Source: Crotalaria pallida (Eukaryota > Streptophyta > Magnoliopsida > Fabales > Fabaceae). From it: a stretch of 64,000 bases of DNA. Positions within the stretch are counted from its first letter, which is position 1; each line of letters opens with the position of its first letter. A program made the position numbers and the translations under genes. Below are positions 37,238 through 50,400 of the stretch, piece after piece. The notes beneath the pieces were generated by a model, which had not been told where the DNA came from, made no database searches, and saw only the letters and a program-made list of their open reading frames with translations. The stretch lies in assembly GCA_037953625.1 (NCBI GenBank), contig CM075655.1:116815001-116879000 (forward strand), written 5' to 3'.

Positions 37238-37658
37238 ATGGCTCGTGCAGGAGGGATAACAAACGCAGTAAATGTGGGAATAGCAGTTCAAGCTGATTGG
37301 GAGAACCGCGAATTCATCTCTCACATTTCCCTCAACGTTCGTCGCCTCTTCGATTTCCTTGTCCAATTCGGTATTCATTCTTCTTACTAATTTCTTAGTT
37401 ATTCAGATACCCTTTTGCCTCATCAAACCAAATATATGTTCAAGCTTGAATTTTTGTTAGTGGGGTTGCTAGTAATATAGCAAGTGTTTGACTTGCACAT
37501 ACCCTTTTGTTTGTGTTTGTGTTTGTGTTTCAGAGGCTACAACAAAGAGCAAATTGGCATCATTGAATGAGAAGCTTGACGTATTGGAGCGTCGTCTCGA
37601 ACTACTTGAAGTTCAAGTGTCCAATGCTTCTGCTAACCCTTCTCTCTTTGCTACTTAG
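37238..37658 (+). CDS. BRK1: BRICK1, SCAR/WAVE complex subunit (HSPC300)
   Basis: A small, almost entirely alpha-helical subunit of the SCAR/WAVE regulatory complex, which activates ARP2/3 actin nucleation and shapes epidermal cells and trichomes. Two exons (37238-37370 and 37534-37658) give 85 residues, the length of Arabidopsis BRK1 as I recall it. The sequence MARAGGITNAVNVGIAVQAD leads into WENREFISHISLNVRRLF and a C-terminal heptad coiled coil (SKLASLNEKLDVLERRLELL) ending NPSLFAT. The start follows a (GAA)n purine leader. Only one intron and no anomalies. In legumes, SCAR/WAVE mutants are also impaired in infection-thread growth, so it is at least thematically linked with the symbiosis genes next door. 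Confidence 0.97.
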
Positions 37659-40398
37659 TCATACATACTTCTTCATGTTGTAATGTCCTCACATGCACCT
37701 TTCATGTAAGCACCCCTCCCACCTATTATATAATGTATAATATGAAACACACAGTTCTTGTTCTGTAATGTTTGTTCAAAAAGAAGTTAAGAAATGCTTG
37801 ATTGGTGTCATGCTTTGTTTTTTGTAAGTCTTGTTCTTGATTTGCAATGTTTTGTGTTATCATTTTGCTACTACACTGCTTTATGTGAAACTTTTGAGTA
37901 ACAGAATCAGAATTATATGGCTTATGAAACGCAAGTTGTTGTGCTTATCATATTTTCAGCTTGTTTTCAGTTGTCACCTAACAATGCGTTTTGACTTCGT
38001 CCCTTCCGGTGGTGGTGTCATGCCATTAACATAACTAAAGTCACTTGAGGTCCCCCAAAAAATCAGTCATCTTAGTTTGTCGTAGACTTTATTAGTGGCT
38101 TAATGGCAAGAATACATCAATTGATTACTTTTGGTGCATTACCTTTGGAAGAACCTAGATGGATGATAATGTAGTAATTCGATAATATGTGACTTATGTT
38201 ACACTCGGATTAATCATACTCCATATCTTTGTTCTTAGCAATCTCTATCTTGAGCTTGACATCTGTCTGGTACAAAGTGAGTAATGTTTATTATTGTTGA
38301 CCTAACAGATTTTTTGCTCACTCTTAACACCCTCTTTTGAGCCATTTTATAACAACTAGCCCTCGCTTAACTTTCTACCAAGTGACACTGATTATACACA
38401 ATCTCATATATCATAGGTAGAATTTTATAGACGTGTTAGAACGGGCCAGAACATAAAACATAGGTTTTATTCTATGTTTAGTGTACTTTATAAATATAAT
38501 AGAACAAGACACGAAGTTAACAAGTGAGACATTTGGATTCTACCAAAGTCCCGGAACCAAAGAAAATAGAAAAACATTCCTTTTATCTCTTCTCTGCACT
38601 AAACACTACCTTGCATAATCTCAAATAAGCTTGTAGAATACATATGTTTAGGTTTTCTCTTCCTCCTTCCTTTTCTTTTGCTTGTTCTCCCTTATTCTCC
38701 TTCTGATGGTGAGTGACTGAGTGTTCAACATGGAACAAGCATTGTAACATGAAGTTCAATACGATTGTGTTGGTCAAATTTTCCTTAGAATGGAAAAATT
38801 ATGTTACCTTCCCATCTTACTAAACCTGCAGTATTCAAGCTTTCTTTCATATTAGATTTGAATATTACCTAAACTTTTAGTCTTTCTTTTGCATAACAGG
38901 GCAGATATGCTGTCCCTACAGTCTATAACTTTTCTTATGTTGTATTCAACTCATTATTATTTCCAAAGAAGCGGCTTAGTTAGGGAGACAGGGGAAGGGG
39001 GTTGAAGAAGGGAGAAGAAGTGTCTGTATGTTCATTGCAGGTCATTATTAACCCAAATTAATGAGAAACCAATATCAATATACAAATTGCTTAGTTTCTC
39101 CTGTTTGTTACTGTCTGTAAAATTCAGTAGTAGATAAATATGCTTGAATCTTCTTTTCCTTTGTTTACATGAAAGGGTTTGAGAAAAGCCTTTGGTTGAA
39201 TCAAGAGCCACTTACAATTTCATAGTGCCCAACATCATCCCATCCAGTCCAGCACTGGTGACTTTGGTTTACATGGATTTTTTTTTATATATATTTTTGG
39301 GTTGTGTTTAAGGAGAGTGTGTTTTGAAGGTATCTACATATTCCAAGCCTATTTAAAATGAATTATGCACTATAAATCATAAATCCTATGCCAATAGCAT
39401 TGAAGAAATGGGCATTTTGAGGACACGTAGGATAGAATGGATGGAAGGTTTCCGATTATTGTTTCACAAACTACCTTTTGATAGAATTGTTTAACAAAAT
39501 ATGCTACTTTTGTTAGTGCCATTTCAGAGTTGGGGCAACTCCAAACTTCAGCTTGTTATGAGACTGAGTTTTAAGAATGCAGGACCTTAAAACAACCTCT
39601 TCAGCTAAATACGCCTGGCCTTTTTGGCTTTAAATCCTCTCTCGGAATCACTACTCTACGAAGATACTGACACAATTAGGGGGTAGCACCTTACATGTTG
39701 ATGGTATAGCGACGGCTGCTCCAATTTTTTTATATATAACTTTTCTTAAAAAAGCATATTATCAAACTCGATCCTCTTAGACAAAGTATTGTTCTTCTTT
39801 GGTCTCCTTGATGAAAATCTTGTAAATCCATTACTGAAGTCAATGCTTGTAAGTTTATCTCTAGTGTTTAATTGTGATTAACATTAAAAGAAGGAAAAAG
39901 AAAGTACATGTAAGCCATCATCGTTTATCTGTGCACCGATTTCCACCTGAAACAAAGGAAAGAGGAGATGACAGGAACTCTTGGTAATTGTTAGGTTGAA
40001 CTTTTGAGTATTCTCCCCCAAAACATGGGTGTTCCTCCAGCTTTATTTTTTTTAATCTTTCACAGTCCAATCATGTGTCTATTTCACCATTGAATGTCTT
40101 GTTGAACTGCCTTGGATTAGATCACAGTAAAATTGGTTTTGAGCAATCTTTACCAGTCAACTTTGGACTTGATAAATGGTATTGCCTTTTAATTCCATAC
40201 CATAGTGGTTCACTTGTGTTTGACCCAAATTATTCTTTTCACCCATCAAAAATGGGGTTGAGCAAGAGATTTAGTTTTGAGATGCAGAGTTTATAAAAGT
40301 ACAAATCACAAGTAGTATTTCTTCTATACTGTTTAGAATCTGATATGATCAAATGCAATTGTCAAAAACCAATCAAAATAATTCCATTAACCAATTAA
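37659..40398. other. BRK1-SYMRK intergenic region (convergent)
   Basis: The two genes converge. The region holds the 3' ends of both and unremarkable AT-rich DNA. Short ORFs (38583-38777 minus, 40075-40296 plus) show no family features. Confidence 0.6.
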
Positions 40399-43300
40399 CT
40401 ATCTTGGCTGTGGTTGGGACAAGGTTTGAGTGGTGATGGTTGATTCTGCTGTAGATGATGAAGTTGAGGGCAGCACCCTTTTCTCCATGACAATAGAGAA
40501 GCGGTTTGACCCTCCAAGGCTGTCTATGGACTTCATGTATTCGGATGCATTGTTTTCTATAATGAGAGCATCCTCCAACTCACGTACAATGTCAACCATG
40601 CATGGTCTATATGCTGAGAATGGTTCAATACATTGTAGTGCTACTTCCACCACTCTCCACATTGCCTCTGCATGGTATCCTCCCTTGATGCCAGGATCCA
40701 CAATTTCATCAATCTTTGATGCTCTTATATATGGTTTAGCCTGCATATAATTGTAAAGCTATTTCTTAGTGCCTACTAGATACATATAAACACATAGGAT
40801 TAAAAACGGATAAGCAAAATGTGATTTTGGTATGGTACAGCCAGTTAAAGTGAAGATAAAGGGCATGAATGATGAACCATACCCACTCAACCAAGCTCCA
40901 CTCATTCCTTGGTCTCTTTATGTTGAGAGGTTCCCGGCCACTCACAATTTCAAGTAGAACCACACCAAAGCTGAAGACATCACTCTTTTCAGATAATTGC
41001 TGGGTTGTGTAGTACCTGCATAGGGAGATAAATGTCAGCTTTTGTGAAAGTTGTTCAGTTCATAGTTGCATTTTGTACACATGAAGCATGTTTAGGACAA
41101 GGAGTCAAGGAGTGCCAGATTCTTCATCATCTCGTTTGAATTCACACAGATATTTATCCTTTATAATCTGTAGTTACTTTATTTAACGATGTATGTTTAT
41201 AAGAAAAATAAAAAATGTTCACTTCACAAAGGAAATATAATCAGAAAGATTGCGCTACTTCAAGCTCTCTGTGATTGATTGAACGTCCATTACAGAAACA
41301 CAGAATGCAGCGTGTGTAATAAATTTTATGCTCAAAGTTGTGGAAGAGAGCAGTATGAGAGATTCAGGTTACTTAAGAGTTAAGAAATAATCCTGGAAGT
41401 CCACTTACTCAGGGTCCAGATATCCTGCTGTTCCTCTTACTTCAAGGGAAACATAACTGTCTCCTTCCTGAGGAGCATATTTTGAGAAACCAAAATCTGC
41501 AACCTTAGCACACATGCTATGATCCAGAAGTATATTGCTTGATTTTACGTCTCTGTGTATAACTGAGCGTCCCGGAAATGTATGAAGATACGCCAAACCT
41601 GTTCAATCAGAAAACTTTTAAGCATTTTAGGGTGCTCAAGTTATAGATGAAAATTGTAGTGAAGTCATGCCAAGAATTTTATTATCTTTAAGTTTATTGT
41701 CTTCTAATAGTTTCAGCCATTATTTTGTATATGCTTCATCTTGTTCACTATTTAAATTAGTGTGATGATTTGATCTGTCGGGGTTACATGCGACTTCATT
41801 TCTAAACCTACCTCATAAGATGCTAGCTTATGTCTGGATTAGTTTTATACTTTTATTCGTAACAGTCTAGTAAAAAATAAAACATCATATTACTTGCCTC
41901 GAGCTGCACCGAGAGCAACAGAGAGTCTAGTTGGCCAGTCTAATATTTTTCTCTTTGCTGGTTCCCCTGTTATCAAGTTGACTTTTAGAATTATGGTTAT
42001 CAAAATCAAGAACATATCAGCTGAAAGAACTGAGATATTTACCATACAGTCTATCTTGCAAAGAACCATTGGACATAAAAGGATAAACAAGAATTTGTTG
42101 ATCTTTTTCCTTACAGTAACCTAGAAGAGGCACCAGGTTCTCATGCTGTATTGCAGAAAGTAGGTTTAGCTGCAAGATGCATCATAGACTAGTCAGATGA
42201 GTGGGGCAAGGGATTTTTTGGGAGATATCACATATTGTACACCTAATAAATTTAAAACACCTATTGCATTCTACCTCATTATCAAATTCTTTAGTGCCCT
42301 GAGTTGATGTGGCTGACCGGACTTTCACTGCCACTTCTTGACCATCTTCCAGAGTGCCTCGGTAAACAGAGCCAAACCCTCCTTCACCTATCAAAGTTTT
42401 GTACCTCTCTGTGGCCACCTCTATATACTCCAAAGTGAATGTCTGAATTGACACGGTCAGGGACTTTATGAAGAAATCATCATTACTTGCTGGCAAAGAG
42501 AAAATTATATCTGCGTGTTTTAATAGAAGAATATGTCATATATATATGTAGGGTAGATTGGACCAAAGCTGCCAAGCTAAAATCATCATTTCCCATATAC
42601 AGAATAAAACACATGATGATAGCAATGTTCTTCTACTCAAGCTAATATCATTTGTCATCGTCATAATTATTATTGTTTTCTGATGTTTTTGTTACAACGT
42701 GCGCAAAATATATAGTGATGGAGTGCAAAATTGTTTGAAGCCATCTATGTAGAAATTTGCACTAGATGTATTAAGTTTTCTTATAGTATATTTTTCCTTG
42801 CATTATTTTTTTCACAAGTACAACATAATGCCTGAGTTCTTGACTGATGCTAGTTTCATCCTGTATTTGCTTTACTTGTCTGTATATGCGAAAAATGCTG
42901 TCTACAAACAAATCTATAGAGAAAAAAGTAGACTTAATAGTAAGGGAAAGAGACTAAGGAGATCTGGAATTAGTGAAGGAGAATACATTTTAAAGATTTG
43001 AAGTCCCTGAACCTTTGTGCAGAACAGCAGAAGCTCAATAATTCTTGTCTTGCATGTTTGTAATTGTCTTTAAAGAATGATTGACTATATTTTTGGTTTT
43101 GTTAGTCTAAATATACAAAATGTTGTTTTAAAATGCGAAGAGACACAGGATATCAAGGATTAGAGCAGATAAATTGCCTACTTGTTGCCATTGGATAGTT
43201 CTTTCCTCCAAATCCTTCCCATGGAGTCAATTTAAGTCTATAGCGGCAAACAAAAAGAACTCCAACAGCCAAAGTAATCAAGATTGATCCACATGTAACA

Positions 43301-46300
43301 GCGCTAATAACAATTATTTGTCCAATTTTTGGACTGTCTGCCTTGCATCTTCCCCAACTGAAATATTAATATAAAGAATTAATAATGAAATAACAAAATT
43401 TTGCCCTCTTATGTTTTGAAACTTTCATTGTTTTGTTTCAGTTCATACTCTGTTTTGGTTAATGAACTGTTCAAATTTACTGGAACCTCTCCACTCATGT
43501 GTTGATTGCAGCCATAATATCTGGAAATACATAAAGTACAGTGTAAATTTGTAGAATGTATATTAAAATATTTAGTATGACTAAAAAGCAGCTTCCTAGT
43601 GTAGATGTAGCAGAATGCCTATGAATGAAACTTACAGTGATTCTAAATGTGGAAGTGAGGCAATTGATTCTGGAAGTGGCCCCATAAGATCATTGTAGCT
43701 CAGATCTCTGCTCCATAAATTTAAATCAATCGTCATTTACAAAAATGTTAAGTGGTAATTTTCTTCATGACAATAGCAACAGAAGGAGTTTGCTTTATGA
43801 CTTGAATCTAAGTGAAGGAAGAAAGGAATTGAGCAATATATGTAACATGATAATGTTAAAGCATATCCTCTTAAGGATTCGTGAGGACATTGATCAGTTT
43901 CGGCACCTACTAAAGTGTCGAAGAGAAAGGTCTTGCTTATACAAGTGGGTGTAGTCTACATAGTCATGTACCAAGTCCAAGTCTTAAGGCTTGGGAGTTG
44001 GAAGTTCCGGCTTCGATCCTGGGCGCCACCATTTGGTGGATTTATTTCCCTTCCCCTATCCCCGTAAAAAAAAAAAAAAAACCAAAAAAAAAATAAAATT
44101 TGCCTATAAAAAAATGCACGTGAAAATTTTAGACATTGCTTAATGCATTGATATGCTCTGCTTCAAATTTTACTGTCATGATGCTACACAGTTATGCATA
44201 GGAATAATGTTAGAGCATGTATAATGACTGTAATCAAGTCATTAGGACTATTTTAGTTGAGTGCTAGCATCCTGTTATGCATGGATAGTATAAGTGCCGT
44301 TGCTCAATAGCTCATAAAGTATCACCCCAAGTCATAGTTGAACATGAGAAGGAATAATTACATTGATACCAGCAAGGAGGACAGTGGAAAAGAGGGGATA
44401 AAACCATCGAAGCTGTTGTGGCTCAGGTTCCTGCACATAAATAGTTATAGAAATGCATAAAGAACAGATTCCTAGATTACCCACCAAAAATTAATGCAGA
44501 AGCAATTGAAAAAGAGTTTTGGAAGCAATACAGTATTTTTAAGTTGGTCATCTCAGTGACGCTAGAAGGAATTGGTCCTTTGAGATTACTCGAGGAAAGA
44601 TCCCTGAAAAAGGGAACAATGTACTTGATAATAAACTCCTTATGAGAAGGGGAAAAAGATCAATATGCACGAGAAAATTGCTATAATCTCAGTTTGATAT
44701 ACTTGTAGCAGTACAGCATTTTCAAATGATGGAAAGACTTACAGATTAGTCATAACAGAAGAACCATTTGAATGATCACATGCTATTCCTTTCCAGGGGG
44801 AAATAATACAAGGGTCTCCAGACCAACTCTCTACCACTTCATTGCCTTGGTTTTGCAACAACAGTTCTTCTCTCATCTTCTGAATCACTTCCACTGAAAA
44901 AATAAAAAATGTTCGTGAAAGAGAGTTTGAGTTTTGGCTACAGATTAAAATTCATCAACATAGCAAACTCGGTGCAGAGCTGAATAAGAAAATGGAATGT
45001 AAAACAGCTAAATGTGGCCAGAAAAAGCTGCAAAGAATTTTGACACAATTCAAGGGTGATTGTCAGATGAAACTCAGTGGTATCCAAGATACAAAAAGCA
45101 TGCCAACTCATTCTGTCAAAAATTCTGGAGGTCTAGCCATTTTTTGAAAAAAAAAAGAAAAAAGAAAAAGAACATCAACAACACTGTGACCTTCAGCAAC
45201 ACTCACCATCTTTTTGGTTGGTCTCTTCAACCCATGGTCGAACCTGTAGGATCTCATAAGCATTCAAAAGGGGTCCATTCTCAGACCCAGATGCCTTGGC
45301 CAAGGTAAGATTAAGTGAACCATTTGCTGAAAAGTTCAAGGCAGAGTATCTATAGTTGGACCCTCCAGCCAATATATCAAATCTCCCCTCTTTAATCTCA
45401 TTATTTACATGGATGTCAAACACCCTTTGTCCTGCTTTGACAGTGCTATCTAATTCAAAGAAGTAGAGAAACACGCGGTATTCATAATCCTCGGGCTCAA
45501 GGTCATTGTGGATGAATTCCAGCTTCTCAGGGTGGGTAAGAGCTGTTTGAAGGACTTGAAGTGGAGGTGTCATATTAGCTTTGGGATCAAAGTTGCTGAC
45601 ATTGGAAGATAGTGGAAAAGCATATGATGGACTTGAAGTCGCTTTCCAGATTCTATCACTTTGGTCAGCTGGGTACCTGAAACCGGTAAGTACACAAATA
45701 TAAGATCTTTTCGTTCATGTTCATGCATTAGTCCATGGCAACAAAACAAAGTTACAGACCAAACATTATCCACAAATCACTTCAATAGTAAACTCAAGAC
45801 ACCCTTCTCTTTGCAGTTTGCACCACTCAAAGTATCCTATCTGTTGTAGCAATATAACTTTTTTTGAGTTGCATATAATGATGGATTGAGTAACATATTT
45901 CTAACTTCTTGTTTCTTTATCTGTAGTTATTTTCGTTCAAATGCATCTCATTGCATCATAAAGAAAAAAGGTGATGTAAAGGTTGTTCTTCAACCTTCTT
46001 TTCACGCAAAAGCTTAAGCAATTAGGTAAAAGCACATAAATGGTTTTATATATCTAACACACCTCCTCATACAATAGTCCTTAGGGTTTGGAGCACAAGC
46101 ACCCACCTTCTAATGAAATTCAACTTCTTTCTTACAATAATGGGAACAACAAAGGTCAAATTCTAGACCCTTTGGACATAGAGATTCTGATACCATGTCA
46201 TGAACCATTTTTTCCATAAGCTTATGTTGTTATCTGAAAGTGCAAACAGTTTATATGTCTAACATGTTCAACAATCTTATAGTTCTTTTCATAAAGTGAA

Positions 46301-47434
46301 GCATAAGTTATCTCAATCATGTGTAAGTAAGGTTCATGCATCTTGCTGCTCAAATTCAGTTGGTCTAAAACATTCTCAGACATATAGATGTTGAATTCTT
46401 GTTAAGTATATTTCTTGCATAAAAGCAAAGAAGTAATAACCCCTAAGCCATATAGATTCTTTCGGAGGTACACTTTCTTATTATCAAATGGAGATGAAAT
46501 TTTATCTCAAAATTAAGTAGATTATGTACCTGATTTCATCTTCTGTGCCCTTGACATTATTTCTGCTTATCAGTTTTAAAACACTATTAGGCAAATCATG
46601 TAGGTACTCTTCCGGCAGTGGCCTTAATTCAATCCGAGAAATATAGGGATTAACCTTCCCCTTCACTAAGCAGAAGTCTGTGTAGTTTTTGGTGGCTCTG
46701 AAAACTCCTTCAATTCCCAAGTCCTGGAGCCTAGATGATATCACTGCACCTAATTGTGTAACCCCTATAGAAACATAAAAGGAGGAATTTGATAATTCGG
46801 CAAATGGAAGTATGCCCCTTATCAAATATACTTCGTTCTTAATTGTTGGCAAATTGTAGCATCTCTTTCCCTCATCTATATCAAACACTCGAACATTTAC
46901 ATTGCTTGTATAGTTTGACACATTCTCGCTTATTTGTCTGCAACTTCTTTTATCAGAGAACCAACTATAGTCTGTTGTGTAATTTAAGGTGGTCAATGGA
47001 TCTTTATAATTTGAATCAGCACAGCATGCTATACTCTCAAACCCTGCACAGAAAATGTCATAGGTTATATTCATTTTGTGCAAACTATATTCCTCCGAAA
47101 GAAATTTGAGCAACATCTGACAAAGACATCTGTAATTGGTCTTGAGATCTCTCAGTACCGAAATATGAAACTACTACTTCTATTTTTGCATCCGTATTAA
47201 TTTCATTTTGTTCATTGTTAACTATGATAATTTGTGCACCTTGAGTTCATGTTAAAATAAATTGCTAGATATGACCAAAGGAAAAGAAATCATGTAATAG
47301 ATATAGTGATCTGCAAGAATTATAGTACTAAGTTACTAACCTTCAGTTCCAGAAGCTGATCTGATGAATATATGCAGGCAAATAATATATGACACAACCA
47401 GTCTTAATATCCAACTATCTTGTTGTTCCATCAT
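40399..47434 (-). CDS. SYMRK: Symbiosis receptor-like kinase SYMRK (NORK/DMI2)
   Basis: A plasma-membrane receptor kinase of the common symbiosis pathway, needed for both nodulation and arbuscular mycorrhiza, upstream of nuclear calcium spiking. Fifteen exons, all in frame: 47434-47341, 47043-46530, 45676-45207, 44893-44743, 44603-44532, 44430-44362, 43707-43636, 43520-43449, 43357-43182, 42510-42275, 42169-42043, 41966-41898, 41598-41409, 41015-40883, 40740-40399. The product is 928 residues. Order: signal peptide (about 1-29), malectin-like domain, GDPC motif (385-388), three LRRs encoded on small 69-72-bp exons, TM helix (about 517-541), kinase with GEGGFGSVY (605-613), Lys 626, HRD (722-724), DFG (742-744). 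This is the full-length legume form; some other plants have shorter versions. Intron 12 has a GC donor. STR2 lies 4.6 kb upstream on the same strand. Confidence 0.98.
43925..44080 (+). mobile_element. SINE-like insertion in SYMRK intron 6
   Basis: A B-box-like GGCTTCGATCCTGG, preceded by a tRNA-like stretch (TCTACATAGTCATGTACC), is followed by a body ending in a long A-run (about 44067-44082). It lies in the intron between exons 6 and 7, opposite to the gene. Confidence 0.5.
46040..46225. repeat. Dispersed repeat fragment in SYMRK intron 2
   Basis: It contains TATATCTAACACACCTCCTC and GATTCTGATACCATGTCATG. From memory, such phrases ('ctctgataccatgt...') recur in many plant introns as debris of retroelement or primer-binding regions. 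No coding content. Confidence 0.4.
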
Positions 47435-50400
47435 TAGGTGAAATAGAGGATACCCCTTAGGGTTATAAAACTTGAATCCATGCCAAACTAGATTCTCATC
47501 TTCCTGCAAGTACCATAAAATTTCTTAGGAATTTCATTTTGTTTTTTCCCTCTGCCTTGACAAATGACAACCAACACTCCTTAGTTTCCTTTATGTGTTC
47601 AGACAAAAAAGGAAAAAACCTTGGTCAATGCTATAATTTGGTGAACTTGTGCAAAGAATTTCTAGTTTTGCCTCATAGAAGAACTCAGAATATACTTAAG
47701 AATATGGGTTTGACTTTAATCCTGGAAACTGCAGGAGGTAGCTAGGAAAGAGATGGAAGAAGAGTTATAGATTGAATTAGTACAAATCCATAGTTATTTA
47801 TGTTTTATTTTATTTTATCTAGTTTTATTATTGATGTTGAACATTTTTATTATTCTTTTTGTATTGGTAGTTGTTACACGATTATGTCTATTTAATATTG
47901 ATATGGTTCAAAATAATTGGAAAGACCAATGGATGTAACATCGAGAAAATAAGGGGTGGTATTTTGGAACAAATTTGAAGTTTTGTGGTATATGTACGTA
48001 CAAATTGTTATTAGTGGAGATATACTTTATAGTATTATATTATCTACATACTTAATTTCCCATTCTGTCAACAAATGTCTTAAATGGTTTATGAGCACTA
48101 TTTTGAAAATCCTATGTCTCTGATTTCAATCCTAAGTAGCTAATTAACTCATTTGAAAAGAAAAAACTAAAAAGAAAGCAATAATTCTAAGCAGAGATTT
48201 TGTTTTATCTTTTGCTCAGCTAGCCCAATCAACTAAACTAATTGTTCCTTTTTTCATATTTTCTAAAGTATTTTGCTTTGGCAGAAACTTGAAAACTGAA
48301 AACGGGCAATTAAGAAGAAACTAGAAAGTGGCTCAAGGAAACCCTCAAAAGAGGAAGTAACCCTTTGACGTGCTTGGAGTACCAGTTTAACTGTTCAGCA
48401 TGAACAGACTGAAAATTACATTACAGATTAAATTAGCATCCTTCTACAAAGATTCCATGTATCTGTTAACATAAATATTATAGTTCTATCATTTTAATAC
48501 ATAGCTTAGACCATACCTACCAAAATGATATAAAAAGATTTACACTTCAAAAAATGAAAGAAAACAAAGACACCAATACTTCAGCCTCATCATCCCTTAA
48601 ACTGTGATTAGGTTTCAATACCATTTGTGTTTGAAGTTGTTGGATATAATTAGATGGTCAGCTGTACTGTACTCATAATATTAGCATGATTAAATCTTTT
48701 TTGATGTGCAGTGATTAAATCTGTTTTACTGTAGTGAAGATATGAGGCATTTATAAGAGTTTTATAGCTTAATAATTTTACTGAACATAGTTAGTTCATG
48801 ATAAAAGTTGTTCTTCCTCTGCCTCTTTCTCTTACTAGAATGTAGGATAGCAAGTAAATGGGTAGGGGCACATCTATGGTCTTGTTGTACAAAATACACT
48901 AAAATAAAATTGTTGAAAGCAATGTTCTCAAGCTGTACAGGTAGGAGTGGTGTGGTTGTCACGTTGTGGAATTAGTTTCAAATGACAATAAAGTTTTGAG
49001 AATAGTTTCAACCTATTAACTACTATCTAGTACCAACTAATCCTTTTTTTTTTTAATTTAATTCTTAAAATCTGCTTTCCAACTCTTACTCAATTTCTTC
49101 TCTTTTCCCTTGTAAAGTCTTCTATGAGCATCCCTTAGACTAAAACAAAAAAAACCTCAATATACAGGATTTAGAAAATGCACTTTTTTCCTGATTCCAA
49201 TCATCTCTTTTTTTTTTTTCTTCATTATTTTAATTCTATCTACTTGAAGGGATAAAACTCCAACTTATTGGACTGATACTCTGGTAGTAGCATCTTACCG
49301 AAAATTAGGGGAAATGGTAGAATGAGTTGTTTCAAACTCAATATATTAGGAGGCATTGTAAATACAGAAAGGATAGATGTTGATATCAAAGACATATGAC
49401 GTTTTACTTGGTCAATCCCATAGTGAAGTATGTAGTTGAATTGTTATAATACAAGTAAAAAAAACTGTTTGTTACTTGTAGAATTAGTCAGGTTAACAAG
49501 TCTTATTGCCGGTAATTTCAAAGCTTAGCTGATGAGTGTCAAAAGGATTCAACAAATAATGAAAGACTTGATGTCTATATCTCAAATTTTTGAAACAGGC
49601 ATCAGATCAAACATGTCTATGCAACCTTGTTCCTATTATCTTTATTCTAGCTAGTTACAAACAAAAAAATGTAAAAGAAATTACTTTTTTCCCTTATTTT
49701 CCACTCATTTTAATTATTTATTTTGGATGTAAGTTACATGAGTTGTATGTTTTGTTTTTTGATTGTTTCTCTGGTCTGGTGAGTGGTGCACATGAAATTG
49801 ATAGGGTGAGGAGATTTAATTCACTTGATAATTGGGAAACAATATGTTGGACCAATTCATGAGATTTAGAGACTTGCATTCCTTCAATTTGTCTATGTTT
49901 GGACTTTGGACACACCCATTTCCACCTTTTATTCCCCCCTTCAAGGCCATTCAATACAATATTACTAGATATGAAAAATATAATTGTTGGGGATGACATG
50001 GGCAATTTTTTGAGCTTAGTCATAATTGTGATTTGTTTTTCCCTTAAATTATTATTACAGTAAGGTTGCTTACACTTTGGCCAATCATGCAAGGCTGTGA
50101 GCTGGAGATTTTACACCTTCTAATTTCTCATCCAAGTTTTAATGAAATTCAACGTTCATCTTTTAAAAAATTGTTATTTGGCATATTAAAAAAATAAATA
50201 AATTATAACACTTTCAACCTGAATATAAATTTTTTTTGTCTATTTCAAGTATTCATAAATATTATTTTAATTGATATTGGTATAGATACCATAATCATAA
50301 AAATTATTTTGCATCAACCTACTTGTCCAAGTGTTGGAGTCTTATGAATGGAAATAATAGTTGCATAAACAACTTTACTTCTCTAAATGTGTAAAATTCT

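Noticed and set aside
43745..43954. 69-residue ORF in SYMRK intron 6
   Set aside because: Next to a SINE-like insertion. No family features and no splice consistency with SYMRK.
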